From positions 1-64,000 of the forward strand of contig DASYHP010000050.1 of NCBI GenBank assembly GCA_035998495.1: 64,000 nucleotides of DNA, given 5' to 3'. Origin of the DNA: Mesorhizobium_B sp035998495. GTDB taxonomy: Bacteria; Pseudomonadota; Alphaproteobacteria; Rhizobiales; Rhizobiaceae. The notes under the pieces are model-generated. The model saw only the letters and a program-made list of their open reading frames with translations. It ran no database searches and was not told the origin of the DNA. This document shows, piece after piece, positions 50,416 through 57,950 of the stretch. A program made the translations under genes and the position numbers. Every line of letters starts with the position of its first letter. Within the stretch, counting starts at the first letter, position 1.

Positions 50416-50638
50416 AGGTGAGCGTCGTCAGGCTGCGCGCGATGCCCGGCACATTGGCGATGTTTTCGTTTACGAAGCGGCCGATATCGATGTCGTTGTC
50501 GAGATAGATCTTGAGCAGCAGGTCGTACTCGCCGCTGGTGGAGTAGAGTTCGGACGCGATCTCACGCTCGAACAGCGCGTCGGCCACCTCATAGGTCTTG
50601 CCCGGCGCGCATTGCAGTTGAACGAAGATGGCTCTCAT
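50402..50638 (-). CDS. Stand-alone Lrp/AsnC ligand-binding (RAM) domain protein
   Basis: A 78-residue protein consisting only of the RAM domain found at the C-terminus of Lrp/AsnC regulators (AIFVQLQCAPGKTYEVADALFEREIASELYSTSGEYDLLLKIYLDNDIDIGRFV). There is no DNA-binding helix-turn-helix. Such small proteins oligomerise and bind amino acids and may modulate full-length Lrp proteins. It converges on, and overlaps by 14 bases, the Dpp-type ATPase gene. Confidence 0.85.
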   Translation of the reverse strand: MRAIFVQLQCAPGKTYEVADALFEREIASELYSTSGEYDLLLKIYLDNDIDIGRFVNENIANVPGIARSLTTLTFKAF

Positions 50639-50805
50639 GTCGCCTCAACCCCCGCGGTCCTGCCTCCGCCTGGCCGGCCGCCTCGGGGAAAGCTATCCCG
50701 GAACCCGCGTCCCGGCGCAAGGCCTTCGAGCAGGCGACGCGGAGGGGCAAGCGTCGCGAGGGGCTGGATCGGTCATGGGGCGGGCGGCTGCCCGACCGTG
50801 CCTAA

Positions 50806-50965
50806 GAGCACCTAACAAAACCCCTGGGGTCGGCTGGCCGGCTCTTTGGGCTGCCCGCTTCGTTGCCGATCCTCGCCGATGCTCCGGCATCGGTTGCGGT
50901 CGGCGCCTTGCGGATCAGCCCAAAGCCCTCGGCCATCCTCAACCCATAGGTTTTGTTAGGTGCTC
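50806..50965. mobile_element. 160-bp MITE-like element with 17-bp perfect terminal inverted repeats
   Basis: GAGCACCTAACAAAACC at 50806 is repeated in inverse at 50949-50965, and the match continues imperfectly inward (CCTGGGGT against TATGGGTT). TAA flanks both ends and may be the target duplication. There is no transposase. Terminal repeats of this form are typical of the IS427/IS1031 branch of the IS5 family, so it is probably a non-autonomous derivative of such an element. The interior contains further short inverted repeats. Confidence 0.75.
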
Positions 50966-51283
50966 TAAGCCGGCGGCTGCCGCAACGGCTTGCTCGATGT
51001 CGGCGCGCTCCACCGCCACGAGCGGCTTGGCGATCTTGAGCATCTGAGTGGGCCGCTTGAGGCGAAAGACGCCGATCACGGTCTCCATATCGGGGCAGCC
51101 CGGCTCGCGGCAGGCGAGTTCGGAAACGGCGACCACGGCGGCGGCGTCGGTCGGCAGGAACTCGGCGACCCACGCCTTGATTTGATCGGCATGCGATGAG
51201 CCCCTGCGCGGCCGCGGCGCGAGCGGATTGAAGCGCTTGGCCCAGCTCACCGCGACAACCTCTGACACCACACCAGACGCCAC
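50939..51283 (-). CDS. Small conserved protein with ELACREPGCP motif, 3' end altered by the MITE
   Basis: A 114-residue protein. HADQIKAWVAEFLP, then VAVSELACREPGCPDMETVIGVFRL and KIAKPLVAVERADIEQAV are the conserved core of a small family of unknown function; the Cys pair separated by four residues could bind metal. The last residues (GLEHLTKPMG) and the stop are encoded by the right end of the MITE, so the native C-terminus was replaced. GTG start at 51283; a later GTG before SWAKRFNPL is possible. It follows zur by six bases on the same strand. Confidence 0.65.
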   Translation of the reverse strand: MASGVVSEVVAVSWAKRFNPLAPRPRRGSSHADQIKAWVAEFLPTDAAAVVAVSELACREPGCPDMETVIGVFRLKRPTQMLKIAKPLVAVERADIEQAVAAAAGLEHLTKPMG

Positions 51284-51289
51284 ACCCGT

Positions 51290-51703
51290 TCATGCCGCCA
51301 GGCAGTTGGCGCAGGTGCCGCGCAGCTCCACCGTGGTCTTGGCGAGCCTGAAGCGGTGATCTTGCGCCCAGGCGGCGAGCCGGCCGCTCACCGCCTCGTC
51401 CGAGAACTCGTCAACCTGCCCGCAATTGTCGCAGATCGCGAAGGCGACCACGCCGGGGGGCTTGCCGCAGCCGTGGTCGTGCGGGTGGGCGCAGGCGACG
51501 AAAGCGCTCAAGCTTTCCAGCCGATGCACGAGGCCCTGCTCCGTCAAAGGCCCGAGCGCGCGATAGATCTGGAGCGGCGAGCGCAGCCCGCTGCCGCGCA
51601 AGCAGTCGAGGATGTCATAGGCGCTCATGGGCGACCCGGCGTCTGAAAGCGCGCCGAGCACCAGCGCCTGGTTCCGCGTCAGCTTTTCCGTCGCCGCCAT
51701 CAT
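51290..51703 (-). CDS. zur: Zur, Fur-family zinc-responsive repressor
   Basis: A 137-residue Fur-family protein. The N-terminal helix-turn-helix (LTRNQALVLGALSDAGSPMSAYDIL ... SPLQIYRALGPLTEQGLVHRLES) is followed by HPHDHGCG, the structural zinc motif CDNCGQVDEF and C-terminal GTCANC. Adjacent, divergent zinc-importer genes and a Zur-type box between them support zinc rather than iron. Repression of aztABC when zinc is plentiful is inferred. Confidence 0.9.
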   Translation of the reverse strand: MMAATEKLTRNQALVLGALSDAGSPMSAYDILDCLRGSGLRSPLQIYRALGPLTEQGLVHRLESLSAFVACAHPHDHGCGKPPGVVAFAICDNCGQVDEFSDEAVSGRLAAWAQDHRFRLAKTTVELRGTCANCLAA

Positions 51704-51741
51704 TCTGTTCGTTCCGCTGTCAGCGCCTCATGGCTTGCGGA

Positions 51742-51753
51742 ATGTAATAACAT
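51742..51753. promoter_or_regulatory. Zur box between zur and aztA
   Basis: ATGTAATAACAT, within GGAATGTAATAACATGAC, is close to the alphaproteobacterial Zur consensus built on a GTTATAACAT-like dyad. It lies in the 100-base divergent gap and would control both zur and aztABC. Confidence 0.75.
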
Positions 51754-51803
51754 GACGTATGAGGCCGTTCAAGCCGCTGACGCCGAAACTTAGGGCCATC
51801 GCG

Positions 51804-52643
51804 TTGTCCGCCTCATCCTGCCTCGCCTTTCACGATCTGACGCTGGGCTATGACAGCCACCCGGCCGTCCACCACCTGAACGGGGTGGTGGAGCGCGGCT
51901 CGCTGACGGCCGTGGTGGGCGCCAACGGCTCGGGCAAGTCCACGCTGATGAAGGGCATCGTCGGCGTGCTGAGGCCCATGTCGGGCGAGGTGCTCCGCAG
52001 CCCAGGCGTCCGCGTCGCCTATCTGCCGCAGCAGGGCGAGCTCGACCGTTCGTTTCCCGCGCGCGTCACGGATCTCGTTTCCATGGGGCTTTGGCCGCGG
52101 CGGGGGCTTTTGGGCCGGCGTCGGCGCGAGGACGGCGAGGCCGTGGCGCGAGCGCTGTCGGCGGTCGGCCTCGAAGGATTCGAGAAGCGGGGCCTGGACA
52201 CGCTGTCGGGCGGGCAGCTTCAGCGGGCGCTGTTCGCGCGCGTTCTGGTGCAGGACGCCGACCTGATCCTGCTCGACGAGCCCTTCAATGCGATCGACGC
52301 GAAGACCGTGGGCGACCTCGTGGCGCTCATCAAGCGCTGGCACGGCGAGAAGCGCACGGTGATGGTCGTGGTGCACGACCTCGATCTCGTGCGCGCGCAT
52401 TTTCCGCATGCGCTTCTCCTGGCGCGCGCGCCCATTGCCTGGGGCGACGCGCGGGAGGCGCTCACGCCCGAAAACCTCCTTCGCGCGCGCCGCTTCCACG
52501 AGGCCTGGGACGAGGACGCCCCCTGGTGCGCGACGGACGAAGGCGACGGCCACGCCCATCATGGCCACGGCGGCGGTCACGCCGGGCATGAGCATGCTCC
52601 GCCGAAGCTGGCGCTGCCGCAGGGCGAGCGGGGCGCGGCGTGA
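51804..52643 (+). CDS. aztA: Zinc ABC transporter ATPase AztA
   Basis: A 279-residue ATPase: LAFHDLTLGYDSHPAVHHL, Walker A GANGSGKS, LPQQGELDRSFPARVTDLVSMGLW, signature LSGGQLQR, Walker B LILLDEPFNAID and VVHDLDLVRAHFPHALLL. The wording is that of AztA (ZnuC-like) from Paracoccus-type systems. A His-rich C-terminal tail (HAHHGHGGGHAGHEH) could bind zinc. I prefer a TTG start at 51804 with AGGG upstream; an ATG at 51759 would lie only six bases from the Zur box. Confidence 0.85.
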   Translation: MSASSCLAFHDLTLGYDSHPAVHHLNGVVERGSLTAVVGANGSGKSTLMKGIVGVLRPMSGEVLRSPGVRVAYLPQQGELDRSFPARVTDLVSMGLWPRRGLLGRRRREDGEAVARALSAVGLEGFEKRGLDTLSGGQLQRALFARVLVQDADLILLDEPFNAIDAKTVGDLVALIKRWHGEKRTVMVVVHDLDLVRAHFPHALLLARAPIAWGDAREALTPENLLRARRFHEAWDEDAPWCATDEGDGHAHHGHGGGHAGHEHAPPKLALPQGERGAA

Positions 52644-53518
52644 TGGAGGCGCTCTACGCGACTTTGATCGCGCCCTTCGCGGATTTCGAGTTCATGCGGC
52701 GCGCTTTGCTGGGCTCGCTCCTGATCTCGCTCAGCGCCTGCCCGGTCGGCGTGTTCCTGATGCTGCGCCGCATGAGCCTGACGGGTGACGCCATGGCGCA
52801 CGCGATCCTGCCGGGCGCGGCGGCGGGCTTTCTCCTTTACGGGCTCGAGATCGTGCCCATGACGCTCGGCGGGCTGGTCGCGGGCGTGGTGGTGGCGCTC
52901 GGCGCCGCCGCCGTGTCGCGCACCACCGTGCTCAAGGAAGACGCCTCGCTCGCCGCCTTCTACCTGATCAGCTTGGCGCTCGGCGTGATGATCGTCTCCA
53001 TCCGCGGCTCGGCCGTCGATCTCATGCATGTGCTGTTCGGCACGGTGCTGGCGCTCAACGACGCGGCCCTGACGCTGATCGGCGCCATCACGGTCGTGAC
53101 GCTTGGCTGCCTGTTCGTGTTCTGGCGCGCGCTGGTGGCCGAATGCCTCGACCCGCTCTTCCTGCGCTCGGTGTCGCGGCTGGGGCCGCCCGTCCACTTC
53201 CTGTTCCTGGGTTTGGTGGTGCTCAACCTCGTGGGCGGGTTCCAGGCGCTCGGCACGCTGCTCTCCGTCGGGCTGATGATGCTGCCCGCGGCATCCGCCC
53301 GCTTCTGGACCGCGCGCGTGGAGCCGATGTGCCTGGCTGCGGTCGGCTTCGGCATGGCTTCCTCGGTCGCGGGCCTGCTCTTGTCCTTCCACCTGTCGCT
53401 GCCGTCCGGCCCGGCGATCATCCTGTCGGCGGGCGCGATCTATCTCGCCTCGCTGCTTTTCGGCCCTCGCGGGCTGCCCAGCCGGCGGGTACGGGGGCTC
53501 AAGCACCGCACCGCCTGA
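52643..53518 (+). CDS. aztB: Zinc ABC transporter permease AztB
   Basis: A 291-residue metal permease (ABC-3 family) with about eight helices: LIAPFADFEFMRRALLGSLLISLSACPVGVFLMLRRMSLTGDAMAHAILPGAA, SLALGVMIVSIRGSAVDLMHVLFGTVLAL, and SLPSGPAIILSAGAIYLASLLFGP. The ATG overlaps the aztA stop; a GTG three bases upstream is possible. Confidence 0.9.
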   Translation: MEALYATLIAPFADFEFMRRALLGSLLISLSACPVGVFLMLRRMSLTGDAMAHAILPGAAAGFLLYGLEIVPMTLGGLVAGVVVALGAAAVSRTTVLKEDASLAAFYLISLALGVMIVSIRGSAVDLMHVLFGTVLALNDAALTLIGAITVVTLGCLFVFWRALVAECLDPLFLRSVSRLGPPVHFLFLGLVVLNLVGGFQALGTLLSVGLMMLPAASARFWTARVEPMCLAAVGFGMASSVAGLLLSFHLSLPSGPAIILSAGAIYLASLLFGPRGLPSRRVRGLKHRTA

Positions 53519-53547
53519 CCCTTCTTTTCAGATAAGGAGACGACGAC

Positions 53548-54585
53548 ATGCTGAAGCTCGTTCGCCATTCGCTGCTCTTGGGCGCTGCCGCCTTCGCATC
53601 CCCCGCGCAGGCCCAAGAGCCCGAGAAACTCGATGTGATCGCCACGTTCTCGATCCTGGGCGATTTCGCCAGGCAGGTCGGCGGCGACCGCGTCGAGATC
53701 ACCACCTTGGTGGGGCCGAACGGGGACGCCCATGCCTATGAGCCCAGGCCGGCGGACGCAGCGGCGCTCGCGAATGCCGACGTGATCCTCGTCAACGGCC
53801 TCTATTTCGAGGGCTTTCTGGAACGGCTCGTGGAAACGAGCGGCACGGCTGCGCCGGTGGTGGAGCTGACGAAGGGCGTCGAGACGATCAGGGCGGGCGA
53901 GGGCGGCCCCTCGCATGGCGCGGAAGAAGCGGGGCACGGTCAAGAGGAAACCCATGAGCACGCGGCCGAAGCCGGTCACGACCACGGCGGGGAGGAGACG
54001 CACGCCGCCGAGGCGAGTCACGCCACCGAGGCGGAGGAGGCGCACCGGCATGGCGACATCGACCCGCACGCCTTCCAGTCCGTCGCCAATGCGAAGATCT
54101 ATGTGAAGAACATCGCCGACGCGTTCTGCGCGGCCGACACGCAAGGCTGCGAGACCTTTCGCGCGAATGCGAGAGCCTACACCGCCCGGCTCGACGCGCT
54201 CGAAGCCGAGGTGAAGGCGGCCGTGGCCGAAATCCCCGCCGACAAACGCGTCGTCATCACGAGCCACGACGCTTTCGGCTATTTCGGGCACGAATACGGC
54301 ATCGATTTCCGCGCGCCCGAGGGCGTGTCCACGGAGTCGGAGGCCTCCGCCGCCGACGTGGCTCGGCTGATCGAGGAAATCCGCGAGGAGAAGGCGTCCG
54401 CCGTGTTCGTGGAGAACGTCTCCAACCCCCGCCTGATCGAGCAGATCGCCTCCGAGACGGGGCTGACGGTGGGCGGCTCCCTCTATTCGGACGCGCTGTC
54501 CGAGCCGTCCGGCCCGGCCGGCGCTTATCTCGACCTGATGCGCCACAATGTGCGGACGCTCAAGGGCGCCATCCTCGGCAGCTAG
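53548..54585 (+). CDS. aztC: Zinc-binding periplasmic receptor AztC/ZnuA
   Basis: A 345-residue cluster A-I receptor with signal peptide to AQA. Zinc ligands expected from the family are the His in GDAHAYEPRP, DIDPHAFQ and ITSHDAFGYF and the Asp in LYSDALSEP. A His/Glu-rich flexible loop of about 45 residues (roughly 120-168) lies after the first ligand, as in ZnuA. Gene order ATPase-permease-receptor matches azt; the chaperone gene aztD usually found next in azt operons is absent. Confidence 0.88.
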   Translation: MLKLVRHSLLLGAAAFASPAQAQEPEKLDVIATFSILGDFARQVGGDRVEITTLVGPNGDAHAYEPRPADAAALANADVILVNGLYFEGFLERLVETSGTAAPVVELTKGVETIRAGEGGPSHGAEEAGHGQEETHEHAAEAGHDHGGEETHAAEASHATEAEEAHRHGDIDPHAFQSVANAKIYVKNIADAFCAADTQGCETFRANARAYTARLDALEAEVKAAVAEIPADKRVVITSHDAFGYFGHEYGIDFRAPEGVSTESEASAADVARLIEEIREEKASAVFVENVSNPRLIEQIASETGLTVGGSLYSDALSEPSGPAGAYLDLMRHNVRTLKGAILGS

Positions 54586-54808
54586 AGCGGCAGCCGGCCA
54601 AGCCGCCTGCGGGGGGCTGCCGATCCCGCGCCGCTTGCCCGGATGAATGGGAAGAGGACAAGCCCGCGCGGCGCGGGAGCCGGCTAAGTTCCGGCTCCGG
54701 GCGCTTGCCACATCAAGTTTGCCGCCTTAGACCTTCCGTTGTTCGGCTGTCATGGAGGATGGTTAGGGCTTGCGCCCTGCCATTCGGCGGCACAAACGGG
54801 AGAAAACC

Positions 54809-56119
54809 ATGCTTCGATTCAGCCGTGCGGCGGGCATTGCCGCGGCGCTTAGCCTGCTGGCGACGTCCAGCGCATTCGCGGTGACCGACATCACCTGGTG
54901 GCATGCCATGACGGGCGCCAACAACGAGGTGGTGGAGCAGCTTTCCAAGGAGTTCAACGAGAGCCAGAGCGAGTATCGGGTGGTGCCCGTCTTCAAGGGC
55001 ACCTATCCCGAGGCGCTGAATGCCGGCATCGCCGCGTTCCGCGCCCAGGAGCCGCCTCACATCCTGCAGGTCTTCGATGTCGGCACCGGGGTGATGATGG
55101 GCGCCGAGGGCGCGATCAAGCCGGTCGCGGACATCCTCTCGATGGGCGGCGGCGCCTTCGACAAGAGCCAGTACCTGCCGGGAATCGTGGCCTATTATTC
55201 CAGGCCCGACGGCACCATGCTGTCCTTCCCCTACAACTCGTCCTCGCCGATCCTCTACTACAACAAGGACATCTTCCAGAAAGCGGGGCTCGACCCGGAG
55301 AGCCCGCCCAAGACATGGCCGGAGGTGTTCGAGGCCGCTCGGAAGATCAAGACGTCGGGCGCCGCGCCTTGCGGCCTGACGACGACATGGCTGACCTGGA
55401 TCGGGCTCGAAAACTTCGCCGCCTGGAACAATCTGCAATATGCGACGCAGCAGAACGGCCTGGCGAGCACGGACGTCGAGTTGACGTTCAACACGCCGAT
55501 CTTCGTCAACCACTTCCAGACGATCGCCGATCTCGCCAAGGAAGAGGTGTTCCGTTACGGCGGCCGCACGTCGGAAGCCAAGAACCTGTTTTTGTCCGGC
55601 GAGTGCGGGATCCTGACGGAATCTTCGGGCGGGCTCGGCGACGTCATCAAGTCGGGCCTGAATTACGGCCTCGGCCAGTTGCCCTATTATCCCGATGCGC
55701 CCGGCGCGCCGCAGAACACGATTCCGGGTGGCGCCAGCCTCTGGGTGTTCTCCGGCCACGAGGACGAGGAATACCAAGGCGTGGCCGAGTTCTTCAAGTT
55801 CCTGTCGCAGACGCCCATCCAGGCGCGCCTGCACCAGGTCTCGGGCTACCTTCCCGTGACCATGGCGGCCTATGAGGAAACCAAGAACTCCGGCTTCTAC
55901 GGAGAGAACCCTGGCCGCGAGATTCCGATCACGCAGATGATGGGCAAGGAGCCGACCGAGAATTCGCGCGGCATCCGGCTCATCAACATGCCGCAGGTGC
56001 GCGACATCCAGAACGAGGAGTTCGAGAAGATGCTGAACGGCGAGCAGACGGCGCAAGCTGCGCTCGACAACGCGGTCAGCCGCGGCAACGCGGCGATCCA
56101 GGAAGCCTTGGGCAACTGA
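54809..56119 (+). CDS. ugpB: sn-Glycerol-3-phosphate ABC transporter receptor UgpB
   Basis: A 436-residue receptor with signal peptide to AFA. WWHAMTGANNEVVEQLSKEFNESQSEYRVVPVFKGTYPEALNAGIAAFRA and HILQVFDVGTGVMMGAEGAIKPV are near-invariant in UgpB, as are FPYNSSSPILYYNKD and GLTTTWLTWIGLENFAAWNN. It binds glycerol-3-phosphate or glycerophosphodiesters. First gene of ugpBAEC; GGGAGAAAA precedes the ATG at 54809. Confidence 0.93.
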   Translation: MLRFSRAAGIAAALSLLATSSAFAVTDITWWHAMTGANNEVVEQLSKEFNESQSEYRVVPVFKGTYPEALNAGIAAFRAQEPPHILQVFDVGTGVMMGAEGAIKPVADILSMGGGAFDKSQYLPGIVAYYSRPDGTMLSFPYNSSSPILYYNKDIFQKAGLDPESPPKTWPEVFEAARKIKTSGAAPCGLTTTWLTWIGLENFAAWNNLQYATQQNGLASTDVELTFNTPIFVNHFQTIADLAKEEVFRYGGRTSEAKNLFLSGECGILTESSGGLGDVIKSGLNYGLGQLPYYPDAPGAPQNTIPGGASLWVFSGHEDEEYQGVAEFFKFLSQTPIQARLHQVSGYLPVTMAAYEETKNSGFYGENPGREIPITQMMGKEPTENSRGIRLINMPQVRDIQNEEFEKMLNGEQTAQAALDNAVSRGNAAIQEALGN

Positions 56120-56133
56120 TCGAGCGCGCATGC

Positions 56134-56155
56134 GGGGCCGCGCCTGCGCGGCCCC
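56134..56155 (+). terminator. Hairpin between ugpB and ugpA
   Basis: GGGGCCGCGC (56134-56143) and GCGCGGCCCC (56146-56155) form a perfect 10-bp stem with a 2-base nominal loop 14 bases after the ugpB stop, followed by GTCTGTTG. Lacking a T run, it is likely a partial terminator or 3'-end stabiliser that raises receptor over permease expression. Confidence 0.6.
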
Positions 56156-56209
56156 GTCTGTTGAAGCGGGGAGGGTTGCTCCGCCGCAGCCTTTTTCCTG
56201 GGACTGCCC

Positions 56210-57094
56210 TTGAACAACCGCGCGATCTTCCCTCAGAAGCTCCTGCCCTATCTGCTGCTCTTGCCGCAGCTCGCGATCACGCTGGTGTTCTTCTACTGGC
56301 CGGCGAGCCAGGCGCTCTACCAGTCGGTGCTGCGGGAAGACCCGTTCGGCCTCGCCTCGCAGTTCGTCGGGCTCGGCAATTTCCGGCGCGTGCTGTCCGA
56401 CCCCGGCTATCTGAACGCGGCGGAGAACACGCTCCTATTCTCGGCCGCCACCGCCTTTCTCGCCATGGCCACGGCGCTGCTGCTTGCGGTCATGGCCGAC
56501 AAGGTGGTGCGGGGAAAGGGTTTTTACCGCACGCTCCTGATCTGGCCCTATGCGGTCGCGCCCGCGGTCGCGGGCATGCTCTGGCTCTTCATGCTGAACC
56601 CGACCATGGGCACCTTCGCCTATATGCTGAGAGATGCAGGCGTCGCCTGGGATCCGCTGCTCAAGGGCCCGCAAGCCATGCTGCTCGTCATCGTGGCGGC
56701 CGCCTGGAAGCAGATCAGCTACAATTTCCTTTTCTTCGTGGCGGGGCTGCAGGCGATCCCGCGATCCCTGATCGAAGCAGCCGCGATCGACGGCGCGAGC
56801 GAGTGGAAGCGGTTCTGGACGATCGTCTTCCCCCTGCTCGCCCCCGTCACCTTCTTCCTTCTGGTGGTGAACACGGTCTATGCCTTCTTCGACACCTTCG
56901 GCATCATCCACGCGGTGACGGGCGGCGGCCCCGGCAAGGCCACCGAAACGCTGGTCTACAAGGTCTACAACGACGGCTTCGTCAATCTGAGCCTGGGAAG
57001 CTCCGCCGCCCAGTCCGTGATCCTGATGGTCATCGTGATCGCGCTCACGGCGTTCCAGTTCCGCTTCGTCGAGCGCCGCGTGCATTACGGATGA
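56210..57094 (+). CDS. ugpA: Glycerol-3-phosphate ABC permease UgpA
   Basis: A 294-residue permease beginning with TTG at 56210. ILPYLLLLPQLAITLVFFYWPASQALYQSVLREDPFGLASQFVGLGNF at the N-terminus is typical UgpA; the coupling loop is EAAAIDGASEWKRFWTIVFPLL, and VTGGGPGKATETLVYKVYNDGF follows. Confidence 0.92.
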   Translation: MNNRAIFPQKLLPYLLLLPQLAITLVFFYWPASQALYQSVLREDPFGLASQFVGLGNFRRVLSDPGYLNAAENTLLFSAATAFLAMATALLLAVMADKVVRGKGFYRTLLIWPYAVAPAVAGMLWLFMLNPTMGTFAYMLRDAGVAWDPLLKGPQAMLLVIVAAAWKQISYNFLFFVAGLQAIPRSLIEAAAIDGASEWKRFWTIVFPLLAPVTFFLLVVNTVYAFFDTFGIIHAVTGGGPGKATETLVYKVYNDGFVNLSLGSSAAQSVILMVIVIALTAFQFRFVERRVHYG

Positions 57095-57101
57095 CGCGGC
57101 C

Positions 57102-57950
57102 ATGATCGAGAACAATCAAGGCTCGCGCCTCGTCGCCCACCTGATCCTCGCCATCGGGGTGGTGATCGTCGCCTATCCGCTCTTCTACACCTTCGTCGCC
57201 TCCACCCAGTCGCTGCAGACCATCCTGCGCCCGCCTCTGCCGCTGCTTCCCGGCGGCCGGTTCTGGGAGAACTATGGGGAGGCGCTGGGCGGCGGCGTGA
57301 CGCGGATCGGCGGGGTCGGCGTTGATCGGCTGCTCTTCAACACGACGGTCGTGGCGCTTGCGATCGCGCTCGGCAAGATCGTGATCTCGTTGCTCTCGGC
57401 CTTCGCCATCGTCTTTTTCCGCTTCCCTTTCCGCATGGTCTTCTTCTGGACGATCTTCATCACCCTGATGCTTCCCGTCGAGGTGCGCATCCTTCCCACC
57501 TACAAGGTGATGGTCGATCTCGGCCTGCTCGACACCTATACCGGCCTGACCCTGCCCTTGATGGCGTCGGCCACCGCCACATTGCTGTTCCGGCAGTTCT
57601 TCATGACCATTCCCGCCGAGCTCGTGGAGGCCGCGCGGGTGGACGGGGCGGGGCCGCTGCGCTTCTTTCGCGACATCCTGCTGCCGCTCTCGCGCACCAA
57701 CATCGCGGCCCTTTTCGTGATCCTCTTCATCTATGGCTGGACGCAGTATCTGTGGCCGCTGCTCGTCACCAACGACAACAAGATGAACACCATCGTCGTG
57801 GCGCTCAGGAAGATGATCTCCTTCGCCGACGCCGACACCCAGTGGCATCTGGTGATGGTCACCGCGGTCCTGTCCGTCCTGCCGCCGATCCTGGTGGTCG
57901 TGCTCATGCAGCGCTGGTTCGTGCGCGGCCTCGTGGAAACGGAGAAGTGA
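57102..57950 (+). CDS. ugpE: Glycerol-3-phosphate ABC permease UgpE
   Basis: A 282-residue permease. YPLFYTFVASTQSLQTILRPPLPLLPGG, EVRILPTYKVMVDLGLLDTYTGLTLPLMASATATLLFRQFF, the coupling loop EAARVDGAGPLRFFRDILLPLS and YGWTQYLWPLLVTNDNKMNTI are the family features. The next gene starts at once after its stop. Confidence 0.92.
   Translation: MIENNQGSRLVAHLILAIGVVIVAYPLFYTFVASTQSLQTILRPPLPLLPGGRFWENYGEALGGGVTRIGGVGVDRLLFNTTVVALAIALGKIVISLLSAFAIVFFRFPFRMVFFWTIFITLMLPVEVRILPTYKVMVDLGLLDTYTGLTLPLMASATATLLFRQFFMTIPAELVEAARVDGAGPLRFFRDILLPLSRTNIAALFVILFIYGWTQYLWPLLVTNDNKMNTIVVALRKMISFADADTQWHLVMVTAVLSVLPPILVVVLMQRWFVRGLVETEK

Noticed and set aside
50802..51293. A 163-codon minus-strand frame spanning the MITE and the small PGCP-motif gene.
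   Set aside because: Arg-rich frame in another phase; the conserved ELACREPGCP protein is encoded in the competing frame.
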